Translations under genes and position numbers: made by a program
Shown here: positions 27,307-36,800 of the stretch, one piece after another
How the letters are laid out: each line of letters starts with the position of its first letter
How positions within the stretch are numbered: position 1 is the stretch's first letter
Notes under the pieces: model-generated
Told to the model about the DNA's origin: nothing
Databases searched by the model: none
What the model saw: only the letters and a program-made list of their open reading frames with translations
From: Amia ocellicauda
Lineage: Eukaryota > Chordata > Actinopteri > Amiiformes > Amiidae
DNA length: 64,000 nt
Direction of reading: 5' to 3'
Assembly (NCBI RefSeq): GCF_036373705.1
Contig: NC_089858.1
Span: 34,570,749 to 34,634,748 of the forward strand

Positions 27307-27602
27307 CCTCTCCCCCCGGCAGTGTGGTGATGACGGGCTCCTACAACAACTTTTTCCGGATGTTTGACCGCGGCCAGAGGAAGGACGTGACACTGGAGGC
27401 GTCCCGCGAGAGCAGCAAGCCCCGCTCGGTGCTCAAGCCCCGCAAAGTGTGCGCGGGCGGCAAGCGCAAGAAGGACGAGATCAGCGTGGACAGCCTGGAC
27501 TTTAACAAGAAGATCCTCCACACCGCCTGGCACCCCCAAGACAACATCATCGCAGTGGCCACCACCAACAACTTATACATATTCCAGGATAAAATAAACT
27601 GA
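14870..27602 (+). CDS. PPP2R2A: PP2A regulatory subunit B55-alpha (spliced, 10 coding exons)
   Basis: Regulatory B subunit of protein phosphatase 2A. It joins the scaffold A and catalytic C subunits and brings substrates to the phosphatase, in cytosol and nucleus, including at mitotic exit. Spliced coding parts: 14870-14876, 18583-18660, 23267-23364, 23553-23718, 24377-24489, 24568-24745, 24893-25057, 25181-25350, 26080-26171, 27323-27602. They total 1347 bases, 448 codons plus stop, against 447 residues in the human protein; the extra residue is one more Gly in the N-terminal MAGAGGGG run. Every intron begins GT and ends AG, and phases match throughout. Family landmarks include [50 protein letters not shown] and [16 protein letters not shown], which are parts of the seven-bladed WD40 propeller. 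Paralogues B55-beta, -gamma and -delta are very similar. The A assignment rests on the N terminus and on BNIP3L and DPYSL2 as neighbours. Confidence 0.95.
14877..18582 (+). other. PPP2R2A: PPP2R2A intron 1
   Basis: About 3.7 kb between a GTAACA donor and a TTCTTCCCAG acceptor. It contains C and G homopolymers near 15070, 15207 and 15272, a T run (about 17399-17422) and AT-rich sequence. I see no further exon; a noncoding alternative first exon cannot be excluded. Confidence 0.7.
18583..18660 (+). CDS. PPP2R2A: PPP2R2A coding exon 2
   Basis: Residues 3-28. Encodes the Gly-rich start and [20 protein letters not shown], the first strand of the propeller. Acceptor CTTCCCAG, donor GTAAGA. Human has Ile where this has Val in NDVQW. 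Confidence 0.95.
21725..21790 (+). repeat. Possible tRNA-derived SINE head
   Basis: GTGGCCAGGTGCTCTACTG resembles a degraded A box, and GGTTCAATCCC at about 21772 is a good polymerase III B box, about 40 bases downstream. It does not fold as a complete tRNA gene. It may be the head of an old SINE whose body has been replaced by the CAGTGCAGTA repeats that follow. Confidence 0.35.
21867..21948 (+). repeat. 41-bp tandem duplication
   Basis: Bases 21867-21907 and 21908-21948 are two head-to-tail copies that differ at one position (C/T). Both contain TATACTACAGTCCAGACAG. Flanking sequence is made of degenerate CAGTACAG/GCAGTG words. Confidence 0.9.
22760..22860 (+). repeat. SINE 3' tail
   Basis: CAAGTCACCCTGGATAAGGG followed by CATCTGCC and an A-rich end is close to the shared 3' tail of many fish SINEs, whose consensus is of the type GTCGCCCTGGATAAGGGCG then TCTGCTAA. 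The 5' head is not recognisable. A second copy lies at 38190-38285. Confidence 0.6.
23267..23364 (+). CDS. PPP2R2A: PPP2R2A coding exon 3
   Basis: Residues 29-61, with [20 protein letters not shown] and GGRVVIFQQ, the first WD40 blade. Acceptor CTCCTGCAG. The donor GTCAGA is weaker than the others at positions +3 to +5, but it is the only choice that keeps the frame with exon 4. Confidence 0.93.
23553..23718 (+). CDS. PPP2R2A: PPP2R2A coding exon 4
   Basis: Residues 62-116, from [18 protein letters not shown] to [10 protein letters not shown]. The region after the QQEPE linker (SQPQC) differs from human IQSHS and is the variable loop among B55 paralogues; the rest is close to identical. Confidence 0.95.
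24377..24489 (+). CDS. PPP2R2A: PPP2R2A coding exon 5
   Basis: Residues 117-154 ([20 protein letters not shown] onward, ending TTLR). The stretch [12 protein letters not shown] is the least conserved part relative to human RYRDPTTVTTLR. Donor GTAGGG. Confidence 0.95.
24568..24745 (+). CDS. PPP2R2A: PPP2R2A coding exon 6
   Basis: Residues 155-213. Contains [20 protein letters not shown] and [19 protein letters not shown]. This block includes part of the acidic substrate-contact face known for B55-alpha. Donor GTATCC follows TTCA; reading through it would give a false C-terminal extension. Confidence 0.95.
24893..25057 (+). CDS. PPP2R2A: PPP2R2A coding exon 7
   Basis: Residues 214-268 ([20 protein letters not shown] onward to CDKHSK). 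Short intron 6 (147 bases) precedes it, with a C-rich polypyrimidine tract. Donor GTCAGT. Confidence 0.95.
25181..25350 (+). CDS. PPP2R2A: PPP2R2A coding exon 8
   Basis: Residues 269-325 ([20 protein letters not shown] to RPVETYQ). Includes [20 protein letters not shown], a typical WD40 strand pair. Preceded by a 123-base intron. Confidence 0.95.
26080..26171 (+). CDS. PPP2R2A: PPP2R2A coding exon 9
   Basis: Residues 326-355 ([20 protein letters not shown] onward to CWNGND). Acceptor CACCCCCAG, strong donor GTAAGA. Confidence 0.95.
27323..27602 (+). CDS. PPP2R2A: PPP2R2A coding exon 10 (terminal)
   Basis: Residues 356-448 and the TGA stop at 27600-27602. Contains [20 protein letters not shown], the basic segment [15 protein letters not shown] and the final [20 protein letters not shown] blade, ending FQDKIN; human ends FQDKVN. 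A (TC)n polypyrimidine tract just before the acceptor is a microsatellite (about 27276-27303). Confidence 0.95.
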
Positions 27603-28244
27603 ACTGAGAAATCCCCACAAAGAGTTAAAAAAAAAAAAAAAAAAAAAATTAAGATAAAATAAACCCAAAACAAAAAAATGACGACAACGATGATGATGAC
27701 GACAACAACACAGACACTACCCCTTGCCCTCCCCACTGCCCACTACCACCACACCTGCCTTCTCCCCATCCAAAAGACAAACACGCACGCACACGCACAC
27801 ACATGTGCAAAACATGTCAATTCCCCTGCCCCCCACTCACACACACACACACACACACTCACCTCCCTCCTTCCCTCTCTCTCCCTTCCCCGCCCTCTGC
27901 CTCCCGCAGCCCGAGCGAAGGTGCCCAAACTAGAACCACAACGCTAGAACTAGAAGCAGGATCCAAACTCCAAAACGAAAATATTGAACCAATCTTAATT
28001 AAAACTTTTTTTACAAAACCTTAGAAACCCATAGTCTTCTCCATGTGCCCTTTTGTTTTTGTTTTATATTCCTCTTTCTTCTATCATTCTTTTTCTAAAT
28101 GGAGCATGGAGGGGAAGGTGGAGGGGAGGGTTCTTCATCTTTTGTGCCATAATCATTTTTTGTTTTTTATCACTGTGTATTTGGGTTGCGTGCAGGCTCT
28201 CCGTGAAATCTGATACCCGTCACCTCTCGGCTTCCCCCTCTCTT

Positions 28245-28282
<38 letters not shown>

Positions 28283-30627
28283 CCTTCCCCTAGTCTTGAT
28301 GCTTTGCAACGTGGTTTGTCGGGTTGTGTTAGCTGTAGCCCTCCTTCTAGGTATTATCCACCCCACACTCGTCTCTGCCCTGAGAGTTGTTTAGTTTTGT
28401 TTTCAGGATAGGGGGTGGCAAGAGGAGGAGAGGGGAGGAATGCATACCCTGTGCCAGGCTCTTGAATGTCTCATGTGCCCACCGCTCTTTTTTTGTGTTG
28501 GCTTGCTTTTTTAATTTGCATTCACAGAATGTGGAGATGTAAGTAGTGTGCAGTGTTATGTTGTCACAAATTGCAAAGTAGGGTGCAGGTATTTGTGTGT
28601 GTATGTGTGCATCCACATAGACATCCTGCCATTAAACGCGTATCTTTGACACCCTTTAATACGTACACAACATTACACCAAGCACAAAATGGAGCATGCA
28701 CAAACCCAGCATTGTCTGGCGTTGTAGAGGGCTGATGCTGTGTGGACACCATGGGCATGCATTATGGATTGTTGTGGGGGGTGCTCATTGTATTATGGCA
28801 GGGCTCGGTGTACATGTATAGTGTTTTCTGAGGCTCAAAGAAGTGAAACTGGGATGGTCAGGTGCACTGTAAGTCTGTAAAATCAACTATAGTTTTATGA
28901 TTATAGGTGTTTTTTGTTTGTCTTTAAATTCATTGCAAAAACTCTAGATTGATTTGCACAGTAAACATTTGTTTCACGGTTTAATTTCTTTTTTTTTTAT
29001 ATATATAATTCTGTCCTGAATGAGATTCTTACATTCTGATTTTCCACTTTATGATCCATTATCTAAAGACGTTCTTCATTTTGCAATACGTGATTCTGTA
29101 TCACTGTCGGGAAAAGAGAGTTCATTATTTTCGCTTCAGTTGAGCTCTGGCCAACAGTGGCAACACATTTTTGTGGGACCGTGATTGTGTAGATCTGTAC
29201 GATGTGTCAGATGCCATGGTGTCTGTGTCAGTGCTTTCTTGAGAATGTCCCCTCCTGAGCTTGAGAGTTGCTTAAAATAAGTTCCAAACGCTACGGTTTT
29301 TAAAATTATTATTCCGGGTTCTGTTGACCGAAACGTAAGCTGGTGCAGACTGGAAACCTGGAGGAAGAGCTTGGTGAACACAACCTTTTATACATCTAGG
29401 GCAGCTGTAGGCATCTGCAGCACTCCCTTTCAGATGAACTGCACATCTTAGTCCCAAAATAAAAGCACTGACTGGATTGCCAACAAGCCCTGGAACAGAA
29501 CAGAACTGAACCCAGTAGAAGAATTAAGGTTCTCGTCGTCTTCTGCCACATGGGTGCAGCTCTATAAATCTACCCGCCTCTCCAGCTCCAGTCCTCATGC
29601 ATCAATCCTGCCACCCCCCCATCTCCCCATTTCACTTCCTTCACATTCACCAGGGCTGGCCACACCTCCTATCCAATGAAAAGAGGACCTGTGGGTGGCC
29701 CACAGTCCAACGGAAAACACCCTCCCCTCTCCGTGTCCTGCCCCTCAGCACAGCGACGGGACTGACAGGAGTCACTCTACCTGACAAACCCTCATCCGTC
29801 CCCTAGACTCCAGCCCTTAGGACGGGGCTTCTAAATTCTCAACCCAGACCACCTCTCCGTTCCTCCACTGAAACCGAAACCGGACTGTCTATGGAACCTG
29901 GCTTGCTGGGGTCATGGGATCTTGACCTACATCTGAGATCTCGGAGGTGATCAGCCCTGGGTCCCTGGGGAGCTCCCGGGATCTTCTGGCCTACCGTTCC
30001 GAGCTAGCAGCAGTCCGTGGTCCATAGGCGCTGATTTCAAGAGCCAAGGAAACCAGATTCATTGGAGCTTGTTGACCTGCAGTGGCTGGGGCTGCTCGGC
30101 CCTGGTTCGTGGGGGGTGGCTGTAGTCCAGAGATGCTGGTTTATTTTTAGTTGAAGGAAATATCAGATAGATTAATTGGGGAAACATGAGGCCCAGTTGC
30201 ATAAGACATCTTAAGCACTCTATAACTTAAGTAATAAATACAGCAGCTGTTCCAATTACAGGTGTGTTGACTTCAGTGGTTCTCTGTGCAACACCCTGAA
30301 ACTCAAGAAACACCTGAGAAGGAAACTTCACGAGTGTGTTTTATGCAGCAGGCCCCTCATATTTGTCAGCCAGGACCAGAGGGGAAGACTCTAGATGCTC
30401 ACAGTGCCCATTAGGGTACTTTTTGTTTTTATACATTGTATATAAATAAGTGTATTACTTTGCTTTTTGGCTCCCAAGACCTGAGTGATCTGTGTTGGTT
30501 AATCTCAAGAGCTGTTTGAACATCTTTGACTGTAATCTCCTTCTAATTTGCCTCTGGCACCAGAACAGAAGGGTTAATAATAATTTTTAAAATAATAAAG
30601 AAATACAACACTGTACTACTGAATAAA
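27603..30627 (+). other. PPP2R2A: PPP2R2A 3' UTR (probable)
   Basis: No coding signal follows the stop. The region has an A run (about 27626-27648), a (CT)n tract (about 28249-28279) and CA-rich sequence. Candidate poly(A) signals AATAAA lie at 29458-29463, 30594-30599 and 30622-30627; which is used cannot be told from sequence. The end coordinate is set at the last of these. Confidence 0.5.
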
Positions 30628-31475
30628 GCAAAAACGACCAATTTAGTCCTGGAAATTAGTCTCTTGGATTTTTTTCTTTCTTCAATCTACCTCGGTTTCC
30701 AGACTTGTCCAGCCCTTGTCTCTGTAATGATATATAACTACAAATGAAATGAATTTGGGTTTTATTGGGTTTAAAAAGCACTGCACACCAGTTTCAATCT
30801 TCTGCTGCGTTGAGTGTTTATTTATTTTCTTCCTCTGTTTATGCAAACACACTGTGCTGTTTGTGAAAGTGTTTTTGTACTGTGGCACTGGCATTATACA
30901 CTGGTTTTGCAATGGGTGTGGGTGAGAGGCCGGGTAGTGCAGTGATTTTGATGGACCTTCCTGCTTTCTCTCGGTGGAATCCGATTGTAACGTGACTCAC
31001 TGGGTGGGGGGGGCTCCAAATTTGTGGAGGGAATTCAAGTAAAAAGAAAGAATGTGATGATTCTAAGTTTATAATAAAATAATAAATAAATAAATAAATA
31101 AACAAATGAATACAAGTGGCACCTGAGTGGGTTCTTTGTGAATGTCTGTACGTGGTTCTTTCAATGATTGAGGCATTCAAGTCTCGGTAAGGGAAAGCAT
31201 CATTAAAATTTAATAAAAGGTTTAACTTGGGGTTATCAAACTGTAATTGGTGAGAGCAGTGTCTCATATTTGAACAAAGCACATACAGGTTAGTGATCAC
31301 ATTTACAAACCAGATTTCCAAACAGTCACAAAGCACTAACCCTCCACAGAAAGGTAACTAGATCAATTTAAACTTGGTATCAGTATTTTATGGTTTAATT
31401 ATTACTAGTGGTAGTTAGGTTAGTGTTAGTATTGTTCACTTTTGTAACCAAAGCTGTGATCATATTAGATCAGTG
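30628..31475. other. Intergenic between PPP2R2A and BNIP3L
   Basis: AT-rich, with an AAAT-type repeat near 31070-31110. No supported gene. A 3' UTR extension of PPP2R2A into this stretch is possible. Confidence 0.5.
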
Positions 31476-31775
31476 CAGGGTTCCCACGGGGCCTTGAAAT
31501 CCTTGAAAGTTTGTGAATTTGAGAGAAAAAAATCAAGGCCTTGAAAGTTTTTTTTTTTACTTTTTATTTCAAGCCTCTATCTTTTTAATTGCTGTCTGTG
31601 AGCTTCTGTAAAGCCTGCTAGTCTCATTATCAAACAATTCAGTGTTGTAACAGTAATTAACCTTGATCCGTGTCTCAAACTATGCTGTGTTGGGTCCTTG
31701 AATTTTAGCTAATTGGGCCTGGAAAGTCCTTGAAAAGTCCTTGAATTTGATGTTTAAGAAGGTGTGGGAACCCTG
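31476..31775. mobile_element. Miniature transposon inserted in another (inner element)
   Basis: The left end CAGGGTTCCCAC and the reverse complement of the right end CAGGGTTCCCAC match over 12 bases. Sub-terminal CCTTGAAA-type words recur on both sides. Flanking TCAGTG occurs directly on both sides (31470-31475 and 31776-31781), a 6-bp duplication. No transposase. The termini resemble hAT-type ends, but hAT elements normally duplicate 8 bp. Confidence 0.75.
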
Positions 31776-31776
31776 T

Positions 31777-32081
31777 CAGTGGTTCTCAACCCTGGTCCTG
31801 TGGACCCGCTACCCTGCTGGTTTTTGTTCCAACCGAACTCTCAATTACATAATCGAACCCTTAACTGAACTAATCATTTCCTAAATCAGAGCCTTATTTT
31901 TAACAGTAGGGGTTTTAATTGTATATGGAAAATATTAAGGAACCAACTTTTTATCAGTTACACAATTTAAAGAGTCAAACCAAATTACTTAAATTAAGGG
32001 TTCAATTAAGTAATTGAGAGCTCAGTTGGAACAAAAACCAGCAGGGTAGGGGTCCTCCAGGACCAGGGTTGACAACCACTG
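31777..32081. mobile_element. hAT-like miniature palindromic element (outer)
   Basis: The left end CAGTGGTTCTCAACCCTGG is matched in inverted orientation by the right end, whose reverse complement is CAGTGGTTGTCAACCCTGG, and the sub-terminal GTTTTTGTTCCAAC is also mirrored near the right end. The interior is AT-rich with no coding capacity. With the adjacent inner element removed, the flanks read TATTAGAT and CATTAGAC, 6 of 8 identical, fitting an 8-bp hAT target duplication. Confidence 0.8.
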
Positions 32082-32289
32082 CATTAGACTGAATCAGGAG
32101 GGTGATTATAATTAGCAAAAGTGTGCTTTCTGAGTCATTTTATACATGTTTTGCAATGGAATAAAAACAGCACAATATATCATATGTAACAATGCATGCA
32201 GTTACTTGCACGCTGCGAGCCGCAGTACAGTATCGCAGAACGCGATGCAGATGCAATACAGAAACCGGAGTTTGGAAAGGGTGGCGGCT

Positions 32290-32420
32290 ACCAAGCCGGG
32301 GGGGGGCACTGGCACGGACACACACGCTGCTCTGACGTCACGGGTTCAGCCGGGGCCGCGCGCACGCCCCGCCCTCCCGCGCGCCTGTGCACAGTCGGAC
32401 GAGCGCGCGCTGCAGTCACG
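32290..32420 (+). promoter_or_regulatory. BNIP3L: BNIP3L promoter and 5' UTR, CpG-rich
   Basis: A CpG-dense block that continues through exon 1 to about 32800. It holds a perfect CRE TGACGTCA at 32333-32340 and ACGCCCCGCCC, a GC/Sp1-type box, at about 32360. ACACACGCTG near 32320 contains CACGC, the reverse complement of GCGTG, a minimal HIF-type core. BNIP3L is known to be hypoxia-responsive, but such cores are frequent by chance. A second perfect TGACGTCA lies in intron 1 at 32668-32675. No TATA box at a usual distance. Confidence 0.6.
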
Positions 32421-32469
32421 ATGTCCGCCGCCCACCCGCGCGACAGCAACGACGAGCTGGGGCTCAACG
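32421..32469 (+). CDS. BNIP3L: BNIP3L coding exon 1
   Basis: Residues 1-16 and the first base of codon 17 ([16 protein letters not shown]). ATG at 32421 in context CACGATG; donor GTAAGA. The N terminus differs from the human Pro/Asn-rich one, as expected for this variable region. Confidence 0.9.
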
Positions 32470-33846
32470 GTAAGACACGGCCGCGGCCCGGCGCCCTCGC
32501 CTCCTCGGGGCGCCATCGCTCAGCGCCCGCCAAGCGCTCGCGTAGTCTGGCTTGAGAGCCGCACGAAGCCCCGGACTTTGAGAGCCGAGGCAGAGAAAAC
32601 GGGCTGCCTTTCCCCTGCGCTCAGGCAACGGAATTTCCTTTGGGTGAATCTGGGCGGGGAAGGGGAGTGACGTCAGCGATTGACAGGGGTCCGGTCCAAT
32701 GGCAGCGCCGAGGACTCCGGGGGGCGGGCGGAAGGGCGTGGTGTGCCTTGCCCGAGGTCGTGATGGACAGGGCTCTGGCCAATCGGGAGAGCAGCGAGAG
32801 CAGCGAGAGGCTAGTCAGCTGTGCGGGGGGGCGGGTCTGTCTTGATGTCAACAAGGCTGGGACAGAATCGAAGAGAGAAAATGGGAGGGGGCCCGTTCAT
32901 AAATAACACTTTTATTGATTATTATTGTTATTTATTTGTATTTATCAGACGGGGTGTGGATAAAACACCCACGTTTACACCCTCAACGATAAATGTCGTC
33001 AGTTTTGAGGAAGGAGGAGAGGGTGAATTGGGTGAATTTCAGCGCTCAAATTTTATGACGCTTTGTGTTGTCAAAAAAACAGCTAATCGCCCATCTGGGT
33101 GGCGGTCCGGGGCTGCTCGCTAAAGCGGCCAAAGAAATAAAATAAAACTAACAGGGTAGCCATATGTAATCATTGTTTCTGTGTTTTTCTGCACTGGGAA
33201 AGTGGGCTTATCGGCTACCAGAGCCCGATCTCGACCATGTTTATCCAGTATATAAAAACGTGTGAATAAACATTATTAATGCAATTGTGAATGGTGTGAT
33301 ACGGCCATGCAGAAACCCAGCTCAACATGATCACCAACACTGCCTTCCTGTCGCTGCCTTTATTTACTTTATTGCATTTTTTGTATGATTATTTTAAATA
33401 ATAGGATATTAATAGAAAAAATAATGTGTGTGTGTTGGGGGGGGGGGGGTTAGAGAAATGCAAACTCTTATTTTGCTGCTCCTATTTCTGTAGACATTGT
33501 TGACACACGCAATACTTGGGCAGTGAGCAGATAGATGACCTAATGCCAGTGTGCTGTGGGATCTGACACGTCTCTTGTGTTGGCATCTGTCCCTACTTGT
33601 GTCACACTGGGCCACAATCTCCATGCTCTTCTACAACAGAAAGAAAATACTTAAGAGGACTTTGTGACTAATTATCTGTTTCCCAGATTACCTACCCCCA
33701 CTTCCCTGCAACCCTTTCTGCCCCAGAAACAAGTCGTGGCATGCCTATAATCACCGGTTTCAAAGTGTCCTGTAGAGTTGTTTCCACACTTTCAAACACT
33801 AAGTCTTGTGTGTGCCCTTAGATGCTTTTTGTGTAGGTTTGTGTCT

Positions 33847-33883
<37 letters not shown>

Positions 33884-36800
33884 CGTTAGAGAGAAGTACT
33901 AGAAGTAAGTCTGGGATTCAATACATTATTTCTTCTTGTATGAAAAGTGCCCAGTTGGTGCTATCTTACTTTTGGTGTGATTGGGAGAACACAAACCGTA
34001 CATCTGTGGACTAAACAGGCGGCAGCAGATTAAAACCACAACCCCGCTCTGCCTCGCAGGAAAGGAGCAGGTTGAAGATCAGTTACGATTAATTATTTAA
34101 GGATGCTGTGATATTTATATTAATGGCAACAAAGTGATGGTACTGATGTTGTGTGGGTACATAGTGGCAGTAGTGCATAAAATAAAAATAAATGGATACA
34201 AATAAGAAATATTGAGGTTTAGATATTTCTTTCTCTCTAAGGTACACTGCACTGTGACTTAGTGCTAGAGAGAGACAGAGGAGGAGGAGTGCAATGTGCA
34301 GCGGCTCGTAAGAGTTACATAAGGTTGCCATCCATGTGCAGTGGAAATGTGTTATGGCTGAGCCTGGAAGCACATGCTGGCAGTGTCAGTGTAATCCCTC
34401 CTCTGTTGCATAAAGCATGTTTTCAGAATTGTTGCACTGGTGTGGAGCTTGATTCACTCCCTCTCTCTGTTTCTCCCTCTCACTCCCTTTCTCTCCATTT
34501 TGCACTCTCTGTCTCTCTCTTTTTCTGTGTCGCTTTCAATGGTGTACTTTATGAATGTATTTATTTTAGTAGTAAGTGATGTACAGAGTTGTTTGTTGCT
34601 GTATTTGTTAGTTTCACTGTTCACTGTGATGGGGCTATTCAGGCCAGCCCAGCCCGTGTAGGGTCAAACAGTGTGTGGGGGGGTGCTTTTAGCAATGTGC
34701 TGAAATCTGTCATTCCTTTTGTGTCCTCTGTGATGCTGGGAGCAGGACGCACCAGGGATGTGGGCCAGAGGGGATTAGCAGACAGGAAAAACACAGGCAG
34801 ACCATCTATAAAACTCCGACCAGCCAACATCAAATTCTCACTTAGTTCAGCTCTGTTTCCAGGCCGTTTCGGTGGAAAAGAGACCTCCAAGCCTGTAGGA
34901 TAGTGACCATGCAGGACTAGGGACTTGTCCAACATGACTGTAGTGTCCTGTGTCTCCCCAAGTTTTCAAGTCAAGGCTGCAGTTCGCTTTGCAATCATAA
35001 CCAGCCCAAATCACCGGCACCATTTACAAATCCAAGACGCATGCACGCGTTCAAATGTAGTGGAGGCTTGAGAAAGGCTGGTAGACGTAGATGCAGAGCG
35101 TCTGGAGGATTGCATACCGATTGCAAAGTCAACCCAGAGATTTGGTGCATGCTAGAGAGGTCCAGAACTGTACTTACAGTACCAATGGGCTGCATGCTCA
35201 TTAAAACCCCAATCTCAGTCCATTACGAACAGTAACACAACTGTGTGAGTCTGTAGCCAGTCCACGCCCTATAGCCCAAGCCTTGGCAGACCCCCAAGCC
35301 TCAGAGGTTTCCCAGCATTGCCCTGGCTGTGGGGATCACCTCCGCACACTGACGCCCCAACAGAGACGTGCAGGTTTTGCGTTCGTCGGCCAGTGTGCCA
35401 AATTTGTGCAGTTATCTCTGAGGCCCACGCCGCAGAGCCACACCACAGAGCCACTCCACACCGGGTGACTTTTGCTTTCACTTCTTACATCTGCAGCAGT
35501 AGATGTTTACTTCTCCCTCTGTTTGTTTTGTATCAGTTTTATTTTTGGCCAGGCTGCGGTTGTGTAATATTAATCAGGTTTCTAGGCATTTGTGGCGATC
35601 TAACGGGCTCTGGGGGTGACCTGCTCCTTCCCTGGGAGAGCGTGTTACGTAACAGTCCCAGCTGTCTGCAGTTGTAAGCAGCCTGAACAAACAAGAATCC
35701 CGCTGCTGTCATGTAGATTACAACAGTGTCCAACCCTGTATCACTTTGCATGAGTCTCTGCTGTGTTCACCATCTGTATTGTTTTCGTCAACATTAATTG
35801 CATTTGCCTGTGCATTAATGCTAACTCTTTCACAGTCCCTTGTACTTTTATAACCGACTGCTTTTTTGTTATGTTTCTAATGGATCATCTTGGAAAAAGT
35901 AATCAGAAAACGCAGTTCAAATGCTTGGTTACATACGCAGCTCCGTTACAGAGTGTTAGAATGTGGACGGTTTCTCTGTCCCTTCCCCTGTTAATAAAAA
36001 AAACTGTTGTTTCCTTGGGGGTCACGGAAAGCAAGAGCCACTGGTACTGTCATTGGTTTTAAATAGAGAAATGGATGCATTAATTTTGCCGGTGGGGGGA
36101 AAAACAATAAAAAACAGGATGTCCCTGCAGTGTGGAATGTTCTGCATTAGAGTGTCATGGCAACTTATTTGCGTGGATGACCGCAGAGACAATGGGGTCT
36201 CTTACAGGATCACGGGAGCCGGAGCATAGGGGTCTCAAAGGAAAACATCCCGTGAGACAGCGCTGGGTCCGGATCTATCTTATCTGCTAGGTCAGGGTGG
36301 ACGCTAATGTTTAACCAATGATACATTGGACATTTTGCATGCGACGATTCGCCTGCTGTTGGACAATAGGGGCTTCCAGATTCCTCTCTTGGTTCAGATC
36401 TTTGCCGAGCACTGTTTGTTTGTTTAAGGGCAATGTTTGGGGCACTTTTTTCCCCACAGAGGGCTGCAATTAGGCCTAGATGACTGTATTAGAATTTCAA
36501 AAGGTAAAAGGTCTACCAGTGAGCCTTTTATTAGACGTTTTGTTTGATAAATTAATCTAATGTAAAGATTTGCCTTGCTGCTTAAATGTTTGCCTTCCCA
36601 CCACTACACCCCTCCCCCCCCATCTATCCCAGCAGCTTTCGAGCAGAACAGTGTAATTGTTGTTTTCAGAGGCCGAGATAACATTCCAGGGCCTTGTTCC
36701 GCTGCTGTTAACACTGGGCTGAACATGCTGTCCCCGCGTCACGGCACAGATAACAGCGGCCGTATACTAATTAGAGGGAGGACGGCGGTTGCAGTCACAG

